Below are positions 1 through 7,016 of a stretch of 20,465 nucleotides of DNA, piece after piece. Under the pieces are notes generated by a model that was not told the DNA's origin, did no database searches, and saw nothing but the letters and a program-made list of their open reading frames with translations. Source of the stretch: Candidatus Mediterraneibacter colneyensis (lineage in GTDB: Bacteria; Bacillota; Clostridia; Lachnospirales; Lachnospiraceae). Positions within the stretch are counted from its first letter, which is position 1. The number at the start of each line of letters is the position of its first letter. The position numbers were made by a program, and so were the translations under genes. The stretch is from positions 1 through 20,465 of the forward strand of contig DXEY01000027.1 of NCBI GenBank assembly GCA_019114745.1, given 5' to 3'.

Positions 1-123
1 TCGTTAATTTACAATGGAATTGAGGAAAGACAATAAGATATTTTTAAGATTTACATCGGGACTTTTTTAAGCCGGGTGATCTATATTGACTATACAGACA
101 AAAGAAATGAGCAGGAGGTAACT

Positions 124-831
124 ATGGAGGGAGAGACAATATTGGTTGTTGATGACAATAAGGAAATTGTCTATTCAATCAGTGAATTGCTGAAATACGA
201 AGGGTATCAGGTGGTGAAAGCATATGACGGCATGGAGGCGCTTGCCGCTTTGGAGAAACATCCGGCCGACCTGATCCTGCTGGATGTGATGATGCCGAAG
301 ATGAACGGTCTTTCCGCTCTTATGAAACTGAGAGAAAAACACAAGATCCCGGTGATCATCCTGTCCGCAAAGACAGAGGAGAGTGACAAGGTGTCCGGCT
401 TGATTATGGGCGCCGATGACTATGTGGAAAAACCGTATAATCCGTCAGAACTGATGGCGCGGGTGAAGGCGCATCTGCGGCGGTACCGGACATGGGGTGG
501 AAAAGCCCCGGAGAAAGCAGAAGACAGGATCGTGAATGGCGGGCTGGTGCTTGACAGGAAACAGAGGCTCGCCGTGGTAGAGGGAGAGGACGTAAGGCTG
601 ACCGCTACGGAATATAAGATACTGGAGCTTCTGATGGAACATCCGGGACAGGTGTTTTCGGCGGAGCAGATCTACGAGAATGTGTGGCAGGATTCCGCCA
701 GCTATGCGGTGGAAAATACAGTTATGGTGCATATCCGCCATATCCGGGAGAAAATCGAGATTGACAGCAAAAAACCAAGATATGTAAAGGTGGTGTGGGG
801 AATTGGATACAAAATGGAAAAATATGATTAG
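124..831 (+). CDS. OmpR/VanR-type response regulator
   Basis: Cytoplasmic DNA-binding response regulator of 235 aa, the usual OmpR-family length. The N-terminal receiver domain (about residues 1-120) has the acidic pair in VVDDN, the phospho-acceptor Asp54 in LLDVMMPKMNG, and the conserved Lys in VEKPYNP. The C-terminal winged helix (about 140-235) contains LTATEYKILELLMEHPGQVF and the recognition-helix region VENTVMVHIRHIREKIE. I chose the ATG at 124 because GCAGGAGGT (111-119) sits just upstream; an in-frame start at 76 would add 16 unconserved residues. It overlaps the downstream kinase by 8 nt, so the two are a translationally coupled pair. Overall it looks like VanR, but no van ligase or dehydrogenase genes are nearby, so the regulon is unknown. 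The 123 nt upstream contain no promoter I would defend. Confidence 0.93.
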   Translation: MEGETILVVDDNKEIVYSISELLKYEGYQVVKAYDGMEALAALEKHPADLILLDVMMPKMNGLSALMKLREKHKIPVIILSAKTEESDKVSGLIMGADDYVEKPYNPSELMARVKAHLRRYRTWGGKAPEKAEDRIVNGGLVLDRKQRLAVVEGEDVRLTATEYKILELLMEHPGQVFSAEQIYENVWQDSASYAVENTVMVHIRHIREKIEIDSKKPRYVKVVWGIGYKMEKYD

Positions 832-2095
832 GCAGATCGTGCCTTTTCTGAAGAGAAACTGGCAGTTGATTCCCGGGGCGGCGATGATCATAAGCGCGCT
901 GCTCATCATTTACGGTATGCTGGCTTATCAGGGATACCGCCCCACAGGGGAATCCATTTTAATCGGGATCATAGGCAATCTCTGCCTGGCGCCGGGGATG
1001 GTGATCGTAGTCTGGAAGACGCTGCAGGTGAAATACGAGAACTGGGTGCCGGAGGATGAAAATTTTTATGAACAGTGGAAAGAAACCGGAAAGAAGCTGG
1101 ACCGGATCTTTATTATCGCGGGCGCTGCCGGGACTCTGGCGGCTTACGGATATCTGATGCTCCTGATCAACTCCTATAACTACGGCAACTGGTATTGGAA
1201 TTATGCGGCAGGATACATGATGGTCTTTACGGTACTCCTCCAGTTCATACTCTGCCAGACTGTGCTGAACCGCTTCAAAAACCAGAAGCTGGAACTTCTC
1301 ATGGATCAGATGGAGCAGTTGAACCAGCGCAGGCTTGATGTGGCGCTGGAGATTGAGAAAAAGAGCCTGGAAAAAGTATCCCGCAGCGACCAGCTTAGGA
1401 TCGACCTGATCACGAATGTGTCCCATGACTTAAAGACGCCTCTTACCTCCATGGTAGGATATCTGGAACTGATCCGGAAAGAAGAGCTGAGCGACGTGGT
1501 GCGCGATTATGTGGAAGTGATCTCGGAACGCGCGGAAAAACTCAAGGAGATGGTCAACAGCCTCTTCAGCCTTGCGAAGGCGAGCAGCGGGAACGTGGAG
1601 CTGCACCCTGAGAAGTTTGAACTGAACCGCATGATCGAACAGATTTTTGCGGATATGGACGACCAGATCCGGGGCAGCGGCATGGAATTTGTGACCCGGC
1701 TGACGCAGGAGGATACAGAGCTTATTTCGGATAACTCATATTTCTACAGGATCTGCCAGAACCTGATGGAAAACGCATTGAAATATTCTGCCAGAGGGAC
1801 AAGAGTGTTCGTGAGCACGTATGTCAAGACGGTGGATTCGCAAGATACCCCGCAGCAGGGAGACCTTTGCCTGGAGATCACAAACACTTCGGGATATCCC
1901 ATGGATTTTACAAAAGAAGATATCGTGGAACGGTTCGCCCGGGGCGATAAGGCGCGGTCGAGCGACGGGAACGGCCTGGGGCTTGCGATCGTGAGCACAT
2001 ATGCCAGGGCGCTTGGAGGGGAGTTTGATATAAAGATCGACTGCGACCAGTTCAAGGCATGTGTGACAATGCCAAGAAAGATGCCGAAGGCTTGA
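824..2095 (+). CDS. Sensor histidine kinase, VanS-like, four membrane helices
   Basis: Membrane histidine kinase of 423 aa, expected to phosphorylate the regulator encoded just upstream. Four hydrophobic segments fill roughly the first 160 residues (around LIPGAAMIISALLIIYG, ILIGIIGNLCLAPGMVIVVW, FIIAGAAGTLAAYGYLMLLI and YMMVFTVLLQFILCQTVL), with only short loops and no recognisable extracellular sensor domain. A coiled region leads to the H box VSHDLKTPLTS with phospho-acceptor His201. The N box is NLMENALKYS and the G2 box is GNGLGLAIV. The ATG at 824 overlaps the regulator stop (ATGATTAG). A TTG at 803, in the same frame, would add seven residues and cannot be ruled out. The -35 box of the next gene overlaps this gene's stop codon. 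Confidence 0.92.
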   Translation: MIRQIVPFLKRNWQLIPGAAMIISALLIIYGMLAYQGYRPTGESILIGIIGNLCLAPGMVIVVWKTLQVKYENWVPEDENFYEQWKETGKKLDRIFIIAGAAGTLAAYGYLMLLINSYNYGNWYWNYAAGYMMVFTVLLQFILCQTVLNRFKNQKLELLMDQMEQLNQRRLDVALEIEKKSLEKVSRSDQLRIDLITNVSHDLKTPLTSMVGYLELIRKEELSDVVRDYVEVISERAEKLKEMVNSLFSLAKASSGNVELHPEKFELNRMIEQIFADMDDQIRGSGMEFVTRLTQEDTELISDNSYFYRICQNLMENALKYSARGTRVFVSTYVKTVDSQDTPQQGDLCLEITNTSGYPMDFTKEDIVERFARGDKARSSDGNGLGLAIVSTYARALGGEFDIKIDCDQFKACVTMPRKMPKA

Positions 2096-2120
2096 CAAGA
2101 CTTCAAAAATGTTCTATTGT
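2092..2120 (+). promoter_or_regulatory. Sigma-A-type promoter of the MutS-like gene
   Basis: A perfect TTGACA (2092-2097) lies 17 nt upstream of TATTGT (2115-2120). The -35 box overlaps the kinase stop codon TGA at 2093-2095. Start of transcription is expected near 2126-2127, about 30 nt before the ATG at 2157. The match and spacing are good, so the MutS-like gene is probably transcribed independently of the two-component system. Confidence 0.75.
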
Positions 2121-2142
2121 ATTAATCAAATAATACAATAGA
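2113..2142. promoter_or_regulatory. Palindromic operator over the -10 and start site
   Basis: Perfect 11-bp inverted repeat: TCTATTGTATT (2113-2123) and AATACAATAGA (2132-2142), separated by 8 nt. It spans the -10 hexamer, the predicted start of transcription and the beginning of the ribosome binding region. The stem is AT-rich and has no T-tract, which argues against a terminator. The position is that of a repressor site. The TGTATTA..TAATACA core resembles sites bound by small GntR-family repressors, but no such regulator is encoded in the window, so that part is inference. Confidence 0.65.
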
Positions 2143-2156
2143 GAGGCGGTGTTTCC

Positions 2157-3782
2157 ATGCTCGAGACAGTAATTGTCATAGTTGGGGTTCTGTTATTCAT
2201 ACAGGTTATATGGCTGATTTCAAGCTATGACCTGAAGCGCAGGAGAAAGACGTATATACATGAAAAGTTCGGCTCTCTGCCCAGGGAAAAAGAGTGGAAC
2301 GATGCAGTAAGCAACTATTATGAGATGACGCGCTGCGAGAATGGGATCGATGATATCACATGGAACGACCTGTCCATGAACGAGGTGTTCCAGCGGATCA
2401 ATCAGTGCGATACGTCAGCCGGGGAGGAAATCCTCTACTGGAAGCTGCGCAGGAATGATATGTCTGATGAAGAGAGAAGGGTTTTTGAAGAGTGTACAGA
2501 CTTTTACGGCAGAAATGAAAAGGCGCGGAAAAAAATAGAAATGCTTTTATGTGACATCGGAAAGAGCAGATCCTCTTATTATATCCCGTCTTACCTGGAT
2601 TCGATCGAAGAATACATGCTCCAATATCCGTGGATATACCGGGTGCTGCAGGGTGTACTGGCTGTTTCGGCGGCTGTCATGATCATGTGGCAGAACGACC
2701 GGGCGGCATATGGATTTCTGGGAGTGTGCGTGGTTAATATCGTACTCTATGCGTTACTGAAAATGAAGAATGAGACCGCGTTGTCTATGATAGGGACGGC
2801 AGTGAGTCTTCTGAGAAACGCAAAGCAGATCGCGCGGCAGGATGAGACCGGAGAGTGGTTCCCCGAATTAAGGGAAGCTCTGTCAGGGCTTCGAGGGGTA
2901 CTGAGAGGAGAGAGGATCCTGCGGGCGCAGCGGGAAGGAAGCGATTCGGGAGATGCATTGGGGATGCTCAGCGATTATATTATGGGAGCAACTCTGTGGC
3001 GGCTTACCACATACAATAAGGTGATGAAGCGGCTGAGAGGTCATATAGACGAGTATCTGACAGTATACCGCTGTATCGGGCTCCTGGACGCGGCTGTCAG
3101 CACCGCGTCTTTCAGGAAAGCGCTTTCCGGGTACTGTACTCCGGAATTTACCGGTGAGAAGAGACTGGAAGCTGAGGAACTCTTTCATCCTCTCCTGAAA
3201 AATCCGGTGGCAAATGACCTGGAACTGGACAGGGGATGCCTGATCACCGGATCAAATGCATCAGGAAAATCTACGTTTATCAAAGCAGTTGTGGTAAATG
3301 CGATCCTGGCACAGTCATTGAATACCTGCGCGGCAAAACGGCTTGTGATGCCCCATGCAGAGGTTCTTACGTCCATGGCTGTGACGGATGACATTCTGGC
3401 AGGCGAGAGTTATTTTATACGGGAGATCAGATATCTGAAACGGATCCTCGACGGACTGAATGATGGAAGGATGATGATCTGTGCGGTGGATGAGATCCTC
3501 AGGGGCACGAACACGGGAGAACGGCTCCGGGCGTCAAAAGCGATATTGGAATACCTGCGGGATAAGAAATGTATTGCCCTCGTGGCGACCCATGACAAGG
3601 AGCTGACAGAGCTGTTGGGCGAGAGCTACAAAAACTACCATTTCAGTGAGGAGATCGGGGAAGACGACGTGGTGTTCAGCTACCGGCTGATGGACGGACC
3701 GGCGACCTCGCAGAATGCTGTGAAATTGCTGGAATATGCGGGGTTCCCGAGAGAGATTATAGATGCGGCGCAGGGGAGATAA
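2157..3782 (+). CDS. Membrane-anchored MutS-family ATPase
   Basis: 541-aa protein with a C-terminal MutS ATPase domain (about 340-541). It shows Walker A GSNASGKST (365-373), Walker B ICAVDEI with Asp445-Glu446, the following LRGTNTGER typical of MutS, and the switch ALVATHD. The N-terminus is a membrane helix (VIVIVGVLLFIQVIWLI), and two more hydrophobic segments lie near residues 160-205 (YRVLQGVLAVSAAVMIMW and YGFLGVCVVNIVLYALL). The mismatch-recognition domain of MutS1 is absent, and so is the Smr nuclease domain of MutS2. This is therefore a MutS-related membrane protein of unknown job rather than a canonical repair enzyme. The start is supported by AGAGG at 2142-2146. It is followed by a hairpin terminator shared with the opposing pdu operon. 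Confidence 0.88.
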   Translation: MLETVIVIVGVLLFIQVIWLISSYDLKRRRKTYIHEKFGSLPREKEWNDAVSNYYEMTRCENGIDDITWNDLSMNEVFQRINQCDTSAGEEILYWKLRRNDMSDEERRVFEECTDFYGRNEKARKKIEMLLCDIGKSRSSYYIPSYLDSIEEYMLQYPWIYRVLQGVLAVSAAVMIMWQNDRAAYGFLGVCVVNIVLYALLKMKNETALSMIGTAVSLLRNAKQIARQDETGEWFPELREALSGLRGVLRGERILRAQREGSDSGDALGMLSDYIMGATLWRLTTYNKVMKRLRGHIDEYLTVYRCIGLLDAAVSTASFRKALSGYCTPEFTGEKRLEAEELFHPLLKNPVANDLELDRGCLITGSNASGKSTFIKAVVVNAILAQSLNTCAAKRLVMPHAEVLTSMAVTDDILAGESYFIREIRYLKRILDGLNDGRMMICAVDEILRGTNTGERLRASKAILEYLRDKKCIALVATHDKELTELLGESYKNYHFSEEIGEDDVVFSYRLMDGPATSQNAVKLLEYAGFPREIIDAAQGR

Positions 3783-3813
3783 GGCGCAGGCACATGGAGG
3801 AGGAACGGAACAG

Positions 3814-3850
3814 AAAGTGCATGGCGGATGCCATGCACTTTTGACTGTAT
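3814..3850. terminator. Bidirectional hairpin terminator
   Basis: Perfect 12-bp stem AAAGTGCATGGC (3814-3825) / GCCATGCACTTT (3830-3841) with a GGAT loop. On the + strand it is followed by a T-rich run (TTTTGACTGTATTT). On the - strand the tail is weaker (TTTCTGTT). It lies between two converging genes, the MutS-like ATPase and the adenosyltransferase, and so can end both transcripts. Confidence 0.8.
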
Positions 3851-3859
3851 TTCCATATC

Positions 3860-4420
3860 TTACATGTCTTTTAGTATATTGCGGACGACCTGATCCTGTA
3901 TCCCGTCGGCTTTCCCGCTTTTCACTCTGTGATCAGCATACCGTGCGCACATATAGAGGTAATCCGACAGGCGGTTGATATACTGGACGGCTTTGGCATC
4001 CGCCCCGTAATTCTGCTCTACCTTGCGGAAACGGCGTTCGGCGCGTCTGGCTACCGCCCTTGCCACATCCAGCCTTGCGGACTGTTCGCATCCGCCGTAA
4101 AGCACGAAGTCCTTTACCCTGGGAAAAGAATTTTCAAGCCGGTCGATCTCTTCTTCAAGTGCGGCGGTCTCATCGGCAGAAAAGCGATAGTCCAGGTTTC
4201 TCGGATCAGCGACTCCTGCCATGATCTGCATGAGGTTTCTCTGGATATGGGAGAGCTGTTCTTTGAGCTGGGCGTCGGCGAGCACTTTCGCAAGACCGAT
4301 ATGGCTGTTGAGCTCATCGATCGTCCCCACCAGCTCGATCCGGTCGTCGGATTTGGAAACGCTGATGCCGTTCATCAGGGAAGTGGTTCCCCTGTCTCCG
4401 GTCTTTGTGTAGATCTTCAT
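3860..4420 (-). CDS. pduO: Cob(I)alamin adenosyltransferase, PduO type
   Basis: 186-aa enzyme that transfers adenosyl from ATP to cob(I)alamin to form AdoCbl, the cofactor of the dehydratase encoded upstream in the same operon. It shows the family's N-terminal ATP-binding motif KIYTKTGDRGTTSL, then IELVGTIDELNSHIGLA, and the C-terminal pair RLDVARAVARRAERR and INRLSDYLYMCARYAD, all typical of the PduO/MMAB group. It lacks the extra C-terminal domain of long PduO proteins, so it is the minimal catalytic form. The ATG overlaps the pduH stop by 4 nt (ATGA), and AAGGAGG at 4431-4437 lies inside pduH. It is the last gene of the operon and ends before the 3814-3850 hairpin. Confidence 0.93.
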   Translation of the reverse strand: MKIYTKTGDRGTTSLMNGISVSKSDDRIELVGTIDELNSHIGLAKVLADAQLKEQLSHIQRNLMQIMAGVADPRNLDYRFSADETAALEEEIDRLENSFPRVKDFVLYGGCEQSARLDVARAVARRAERRFRKVEQNYGADAKAVQYINRLSDYLYMCARYADHRVKSGKADGIQDQVVRNILKDM

Positions 4421-4761
4421 ATCCCATATTCCTCCTTAAAAGGCAGTTTCTTGATAGCCCGGGCGCTGTTCGCGCCGATATTCCGGCACTGTGCCCGGTT
4501 CGGTGCGAGGTGGCTCTCAATATTGCGTCCTTTTTCCAGTCCGCGCATCTTCAGGCATACTGCTGTCCCGAAGATTCCTACCCCGGAGCCCAGCATGGAG
4601 TCTCTTGCAGCTTTATACGCCAGCTTCTCCATACATTCATCCGGCATTTCCGTAGTATCGTAGAAAACGCCTTCTTCTTCGATGCCGGCACAGACCTCTT
4701 TCAAAACTGCCGGGTCAGCTTCATGTGTATAGATAAATATCGAAGGTCTTTTGATGATCAA
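4417..4761 (-). CDS. pduH: Diol/glycerol dehydratase reactivase, small subunit
   Basis: 114-aa small subunit of the reactivating factor (DdrB/PduH family, length typical). With the large subunit it binds the inactivated dehydratase and releases damaged cobalamin in exchange for fresh AdoCbl. Recognisable stretches are PSIFIYTHE, AGIEEEGVFYD, GSGVGIFGTAVCL and the C-terminal NIGANSARAIKKLPF. The fold is related to the dehydratase medium subunit, and the AGIEEEG segment is also present in PduD here. The start codon is TTG (4761-4759) with an ideal AAGGAGG at 4769-4775; the next Met is about 39 residues in and would destroy the fold. A 51-nt gap with a small hairpin (CGGCA/TGCCG, 4786-4799) separates it from pduG. 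It overlaps pduO by 4 nt. Confidence 0.9.
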   Translation of the reverse strand: MIIKRPSIFIYTHEADPAVLKEVCAGIEEEGVFYDTTEMPDECMEKLAYKAARDSMLGSGVGIFGTAVCLKMRGLEKGRNIESHLAPNRAQCRNIGANSARAIKKLPFKEEYGI

Positions 4762-4812
4762 TTTCAGTCCTCCTTGTCCCCAGCGCGGCAGTTATGCCGG
4801 TGTGAGGGATCC

Positions 4813-6627
4813 TTACTGCATTTCTCCGATATAGGAGAGCACGAGTCCGGTGGCAACGGCGTTTCGCGGCCCTTCGCTGCCGCGGATATTACCGCGTCCG
4901 CATACGATGCGGTAGTCCGTAAATGCTTCCATGAGCATCTCCGGTATCTCGAAATCCTCTGCCGAACCGCCTACGAGGACGACAGTGGATATATTTCTCA
5001 GATTATGGTCAGGCGCAACTTTTTTAAGCGCACGGAATGCATTTGTCACAAAGACTTTCCGTTTTGCCTCGCGGCGCACCTGGACGATCTTTTCCATCGG
5101 GATTTCTTCCTCGATGCGGATGAGCCCGCTTTCTGTGAGCAGGACGACCCGTCCGAAGAAGCGGGGATCGATGGATTCGTCTACAAATGTCATCTGTCCG
5201 TTTTCCATTCTCATATGGAAGAGACTTTCCACTTTTGCAAGAGGATATTTTTTGATCTCCTCTGCAATGTGGCGGTCGCTTAAGCCGAGCTCCGTCTGGA
5301 TCAGCATGGACACCAGTTCTCCGGCTCCCGCCTGATGCGTCAGTGTCACCCTGCCGTCATCCGAGATGATCGCGGCGTCTGTAGAACCTCCGCCCATGTC
5401 AAGGATCGCGAGGGGGAGCTTTGTCCCCGGGGTGGTCAGGGCGCCAAGGCTTGCCATTACGGCCTCCACGCCGGCAACTCTGACATCCGTACCAAGTTCG
5501 GTGGTGAGACGTGCGGCAATCTCCTGCATCGGCAGTTTCTGGGTTTTGACCATGGCGGCGATCCCGACCGCTTTCTCCAGACAGGTCTCGCCAGCCAGAG
5601 CACCGGAGATCAGGACGGGGGCGAGTGTATCGACCGCGAGGATATCCGTGATCCGGATATCTGCCTCATCGCTCTTGTCCAGTTCGCTCATTCCGGTACG
5701 GATGCGGGAGAGCATATTTCCGACATTTGTATCCGGCTGTCCGCTGATGTCGCGGATATCGCCGGCTTCCATGGTGGCCTCCATGATCTTGTCAGCGCCT
5801 TCATCCAGGCTTATAGTAATGTTTTTGTCTCCATAGAAATAAATCTCCCCTGCGGGAAGAACATTTTCGTGGATATTGCCGCCCGGCGTCTTGAGGACAA
5901 CCGCGCTGCGTTTCCCGATCAGGCTCTTGGCTATGGGCGTGATCGTCCGCGTCTCTTCCGCGGTCAGCCCGAGAAGCGTGGCAATGCCGTACGGGTTGGA
6001 CAGCATACGGATCGTCTGTCCGGGAAGCGCCACTTCAATGGCAGCGGGAACGCTGTCCGGGAGGCGGTCGATCCTTCGCACTTCGTCGATGATCGGGATT
6101 TCCCTGTGGATACGGTTTTCCACGAGGACTGCCTCATCTGCCTGGAGGATGATCCCCACGATATCGATATCCTCGTGCTGATTGACAACGGCAGCCACTT
6201 CCTCATAACTGTGTTCTGCCGATGCGGCGAGAATATACGGAGTACCGGGGACTGCCCGGGAGATATTCCCGATCAGCAGGATCTCGCCTACAGCCTGGCC
6301 GGCTCCGGCGGGAGTGGAAGGGTTGTGCCCGATCATAGAGGAATCCGTGATCACAGTCTCGGTGAGCGTCTCCATGGCGGTGTCGCCAATGACAGGCGCA
6401 GCCTCGTTCAGGCGGACGAGATCGATATCGGAAGTCTCACGCCCGATCCGGCTCATCGCCAGCTTGAGCGCGTTCCTGACAGAATAGACATTTTCAATCG
6501 TGCCTTTTGTGCCTGTAGTAGGGCAGGAGGCACTGGTCAGGAAAGTGACGTTTCCTTTATCCGTTACTTCCCCGACACATACTTCAGTTGTGGAATTTCC
6601 AATGTCAACTCCGGCAATATAACTCAA
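4813..6627 (-). CDS. pduG: Diol/glycerol dehydratase reactivase, large subunit
   Basis: 604-aa chaperone-like ATPase, close to the roughly 610 aa of known DdrA/PduG. It has an actin/Hsp70-type nucleotide-binding fold: the N-terminal phosphate loop IAGVDIGNSTTEV with Asp8, and the second loop DMGGGSTDAAI beginning at Asp410. Typical family blocks include HNPSTPAGAGQAVGE, TPGGNIHENVLPAGEIYF and VLVGGSAEDFEIPEML. It uses ATP to exchange inactive for active cobalamin on the dehydratase together with PduH. The start is TTG at 6627, overlapping the pduE stop as TTGA. GAGAGG (6637-6642) lies within the last pduE codons, so translation is probably coupled. A long open frame on the opposite strand is a composition artefact. 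Confidence 0.95.
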   Translation of the reverse strand: MSYIAGVDIGNSTTEVCVGEVTDKGNVTFLTSASCPTTGTKGTIENVYSVRNALKLAMSRIGRETSDIDLVRLNEAAPVIGDTAMETLTETVITDSSMIGHNPSTPAGAGQAVGEILLIGNISRAVPGTPYILAASAEHSYEEVAAVVNQHEDIDIVGIILQADEAVLVENRIHREIPIIDEVRRIDRLPDSVPAAIEVALPGQTIRMLSNPYGIATLLGLTAEETRTITPIAKSLIGKRSAVVLKTPGGNIHENVLPAGEIYFYGDKNITISLDEGADKIMEATMEAGDIRDISGQPDTNVGNMLSRIRTGMSELDKSDEADIRITDILAVDTLAPVLISGALAGETCLEKAVGIAAMVKTQKLPMQEIAARLTTELGTDVRVAGVEAVMASLGALTTPGTKLPLAILDMGGGSTDAAIISDDGRVTLTHQAGAGELVSMLIQTELGLSDRHIAEEIKKYPLAKVESLFHMRMENGQMTFVDESIDPRFFGRVVLLTESGLIRIEEEIPMEKIVQVRREAKRKVFVTNAFRALKKVAPDHNLRNISTVVLVGGSAEDFEIPEMLMEAFTDYRIVCGRGNIRGSEGPRNAVATGLVLSYIGEMQ

Positions 6628-7016
6628 AGCAATATTCCTCTCTTTTCATACACTTCAGCCGCCTCCATGACAAGGCGTGCACAGTTCTTTGCATTGTATT
6701 TCTCAAGAAGCTCCTGCGCCATCATGACAAGTTCCAGTTTCGTGGAACGGTTCGGGCGCAGTTTGTCATACATCTTCAGGATCACTTCGTCCGGCACGTC
6801 GACAAGCTCTGCGGCACGCTCAAAATTTTTCTCCATGGGAGCGTTGTCCGCTTCCATGGCAACCTGTCCCTGAGCCTTCAGGATCTCTTTGGAGATCTTG
6901 ATGTCGTCCGGCGCAACGTGGTCTTTCATAACTTCATCCAAAGTGATATCAGTAAATTTCTTTCCTGTTTTGGATGTGATATTTTCTTTTTCATGTTCTG
7001 CTAAAGGATATCTCAT
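6624..7016 (-). CDS. pduE: Diol/glycerol dehydratase small (gamma) subunit
   Basis: 130-aa gamma subunit of the AdoCbl-dependent dehydratase heterohexamer. Conserved landmarks are YPLAEHEKE near the start, FTDITLDEVM, NFERAAELVDVPDEVIL and YDKLRPNRSTKLEL. It begins at the point equivalent to the middle of the N-terminal region of enterobacterial PduE and so lacks that protein's extension of about 40 residues. Its length is instead like the gamma subunit of soluble glycerol dehydratase. The ATG follows the pduD stop directly (TAAATG), with GGGAGGAG (7023-7030) embedded in the end of pduD. It overlaps pduG by 4 nt. Confidence 0.94.
   Translation of the reverse strand: MRYPLAEHEKENITSKTGKKFTDITLDEVMKDHVAPDDIKISKEILKAQGQVAMEADNAPMEKNFERAAELVDVPDEVILKMYDKLRPNRSTKLELVMMAQELLEKYNAKNCARLVMEAAEVYEKRGILL

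Noticed and set aside
76..123. Longer N-terminus for the first response regulator
   Set aside because: The ideal GCAGGAGGT at 111-119 points to ATG 124, and the receiver domain begins right after it; the extra 16 residues are not domain-like.
803..823. TTG start for the first histidine kinase
   Set aside because: Possible, but the ATG at 824 has the typical stop-start overlap with the regulator gene and retains the whole first membrane helix. Neither start has a strong Shine-Dalgarno.
124..2095. Vancomycin-resistance locus suggested by VanR/VanS similarity
   Set aside because: No D-Ala-D-Lac/D-Ser ligase, VanH dehydrogenase or VanX dipeptidase gene is in the window; VanR/VanS-like pairs are common in Clostridia with other roles.
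2113..2142. Terminator between the kinase and the MutS-like gene
   Set aside because: The stem is AT-rich, lacks a following T-tract and overlaps a good -10, so an operator is the better reading.
5335..6873. A 512-codon open frame on the + strand opposite pduG
   Set aside because: It lies wholly antisense to the well-conserved pduG and pduE, its protein is rich in His/Asp/Arg without domains, and no ribosome binding site or promoter precedes it. It results from codon bias of the opposite strand. The same holds for + strand frames at 3929-4663, 4405-5283 and 7751-8611.
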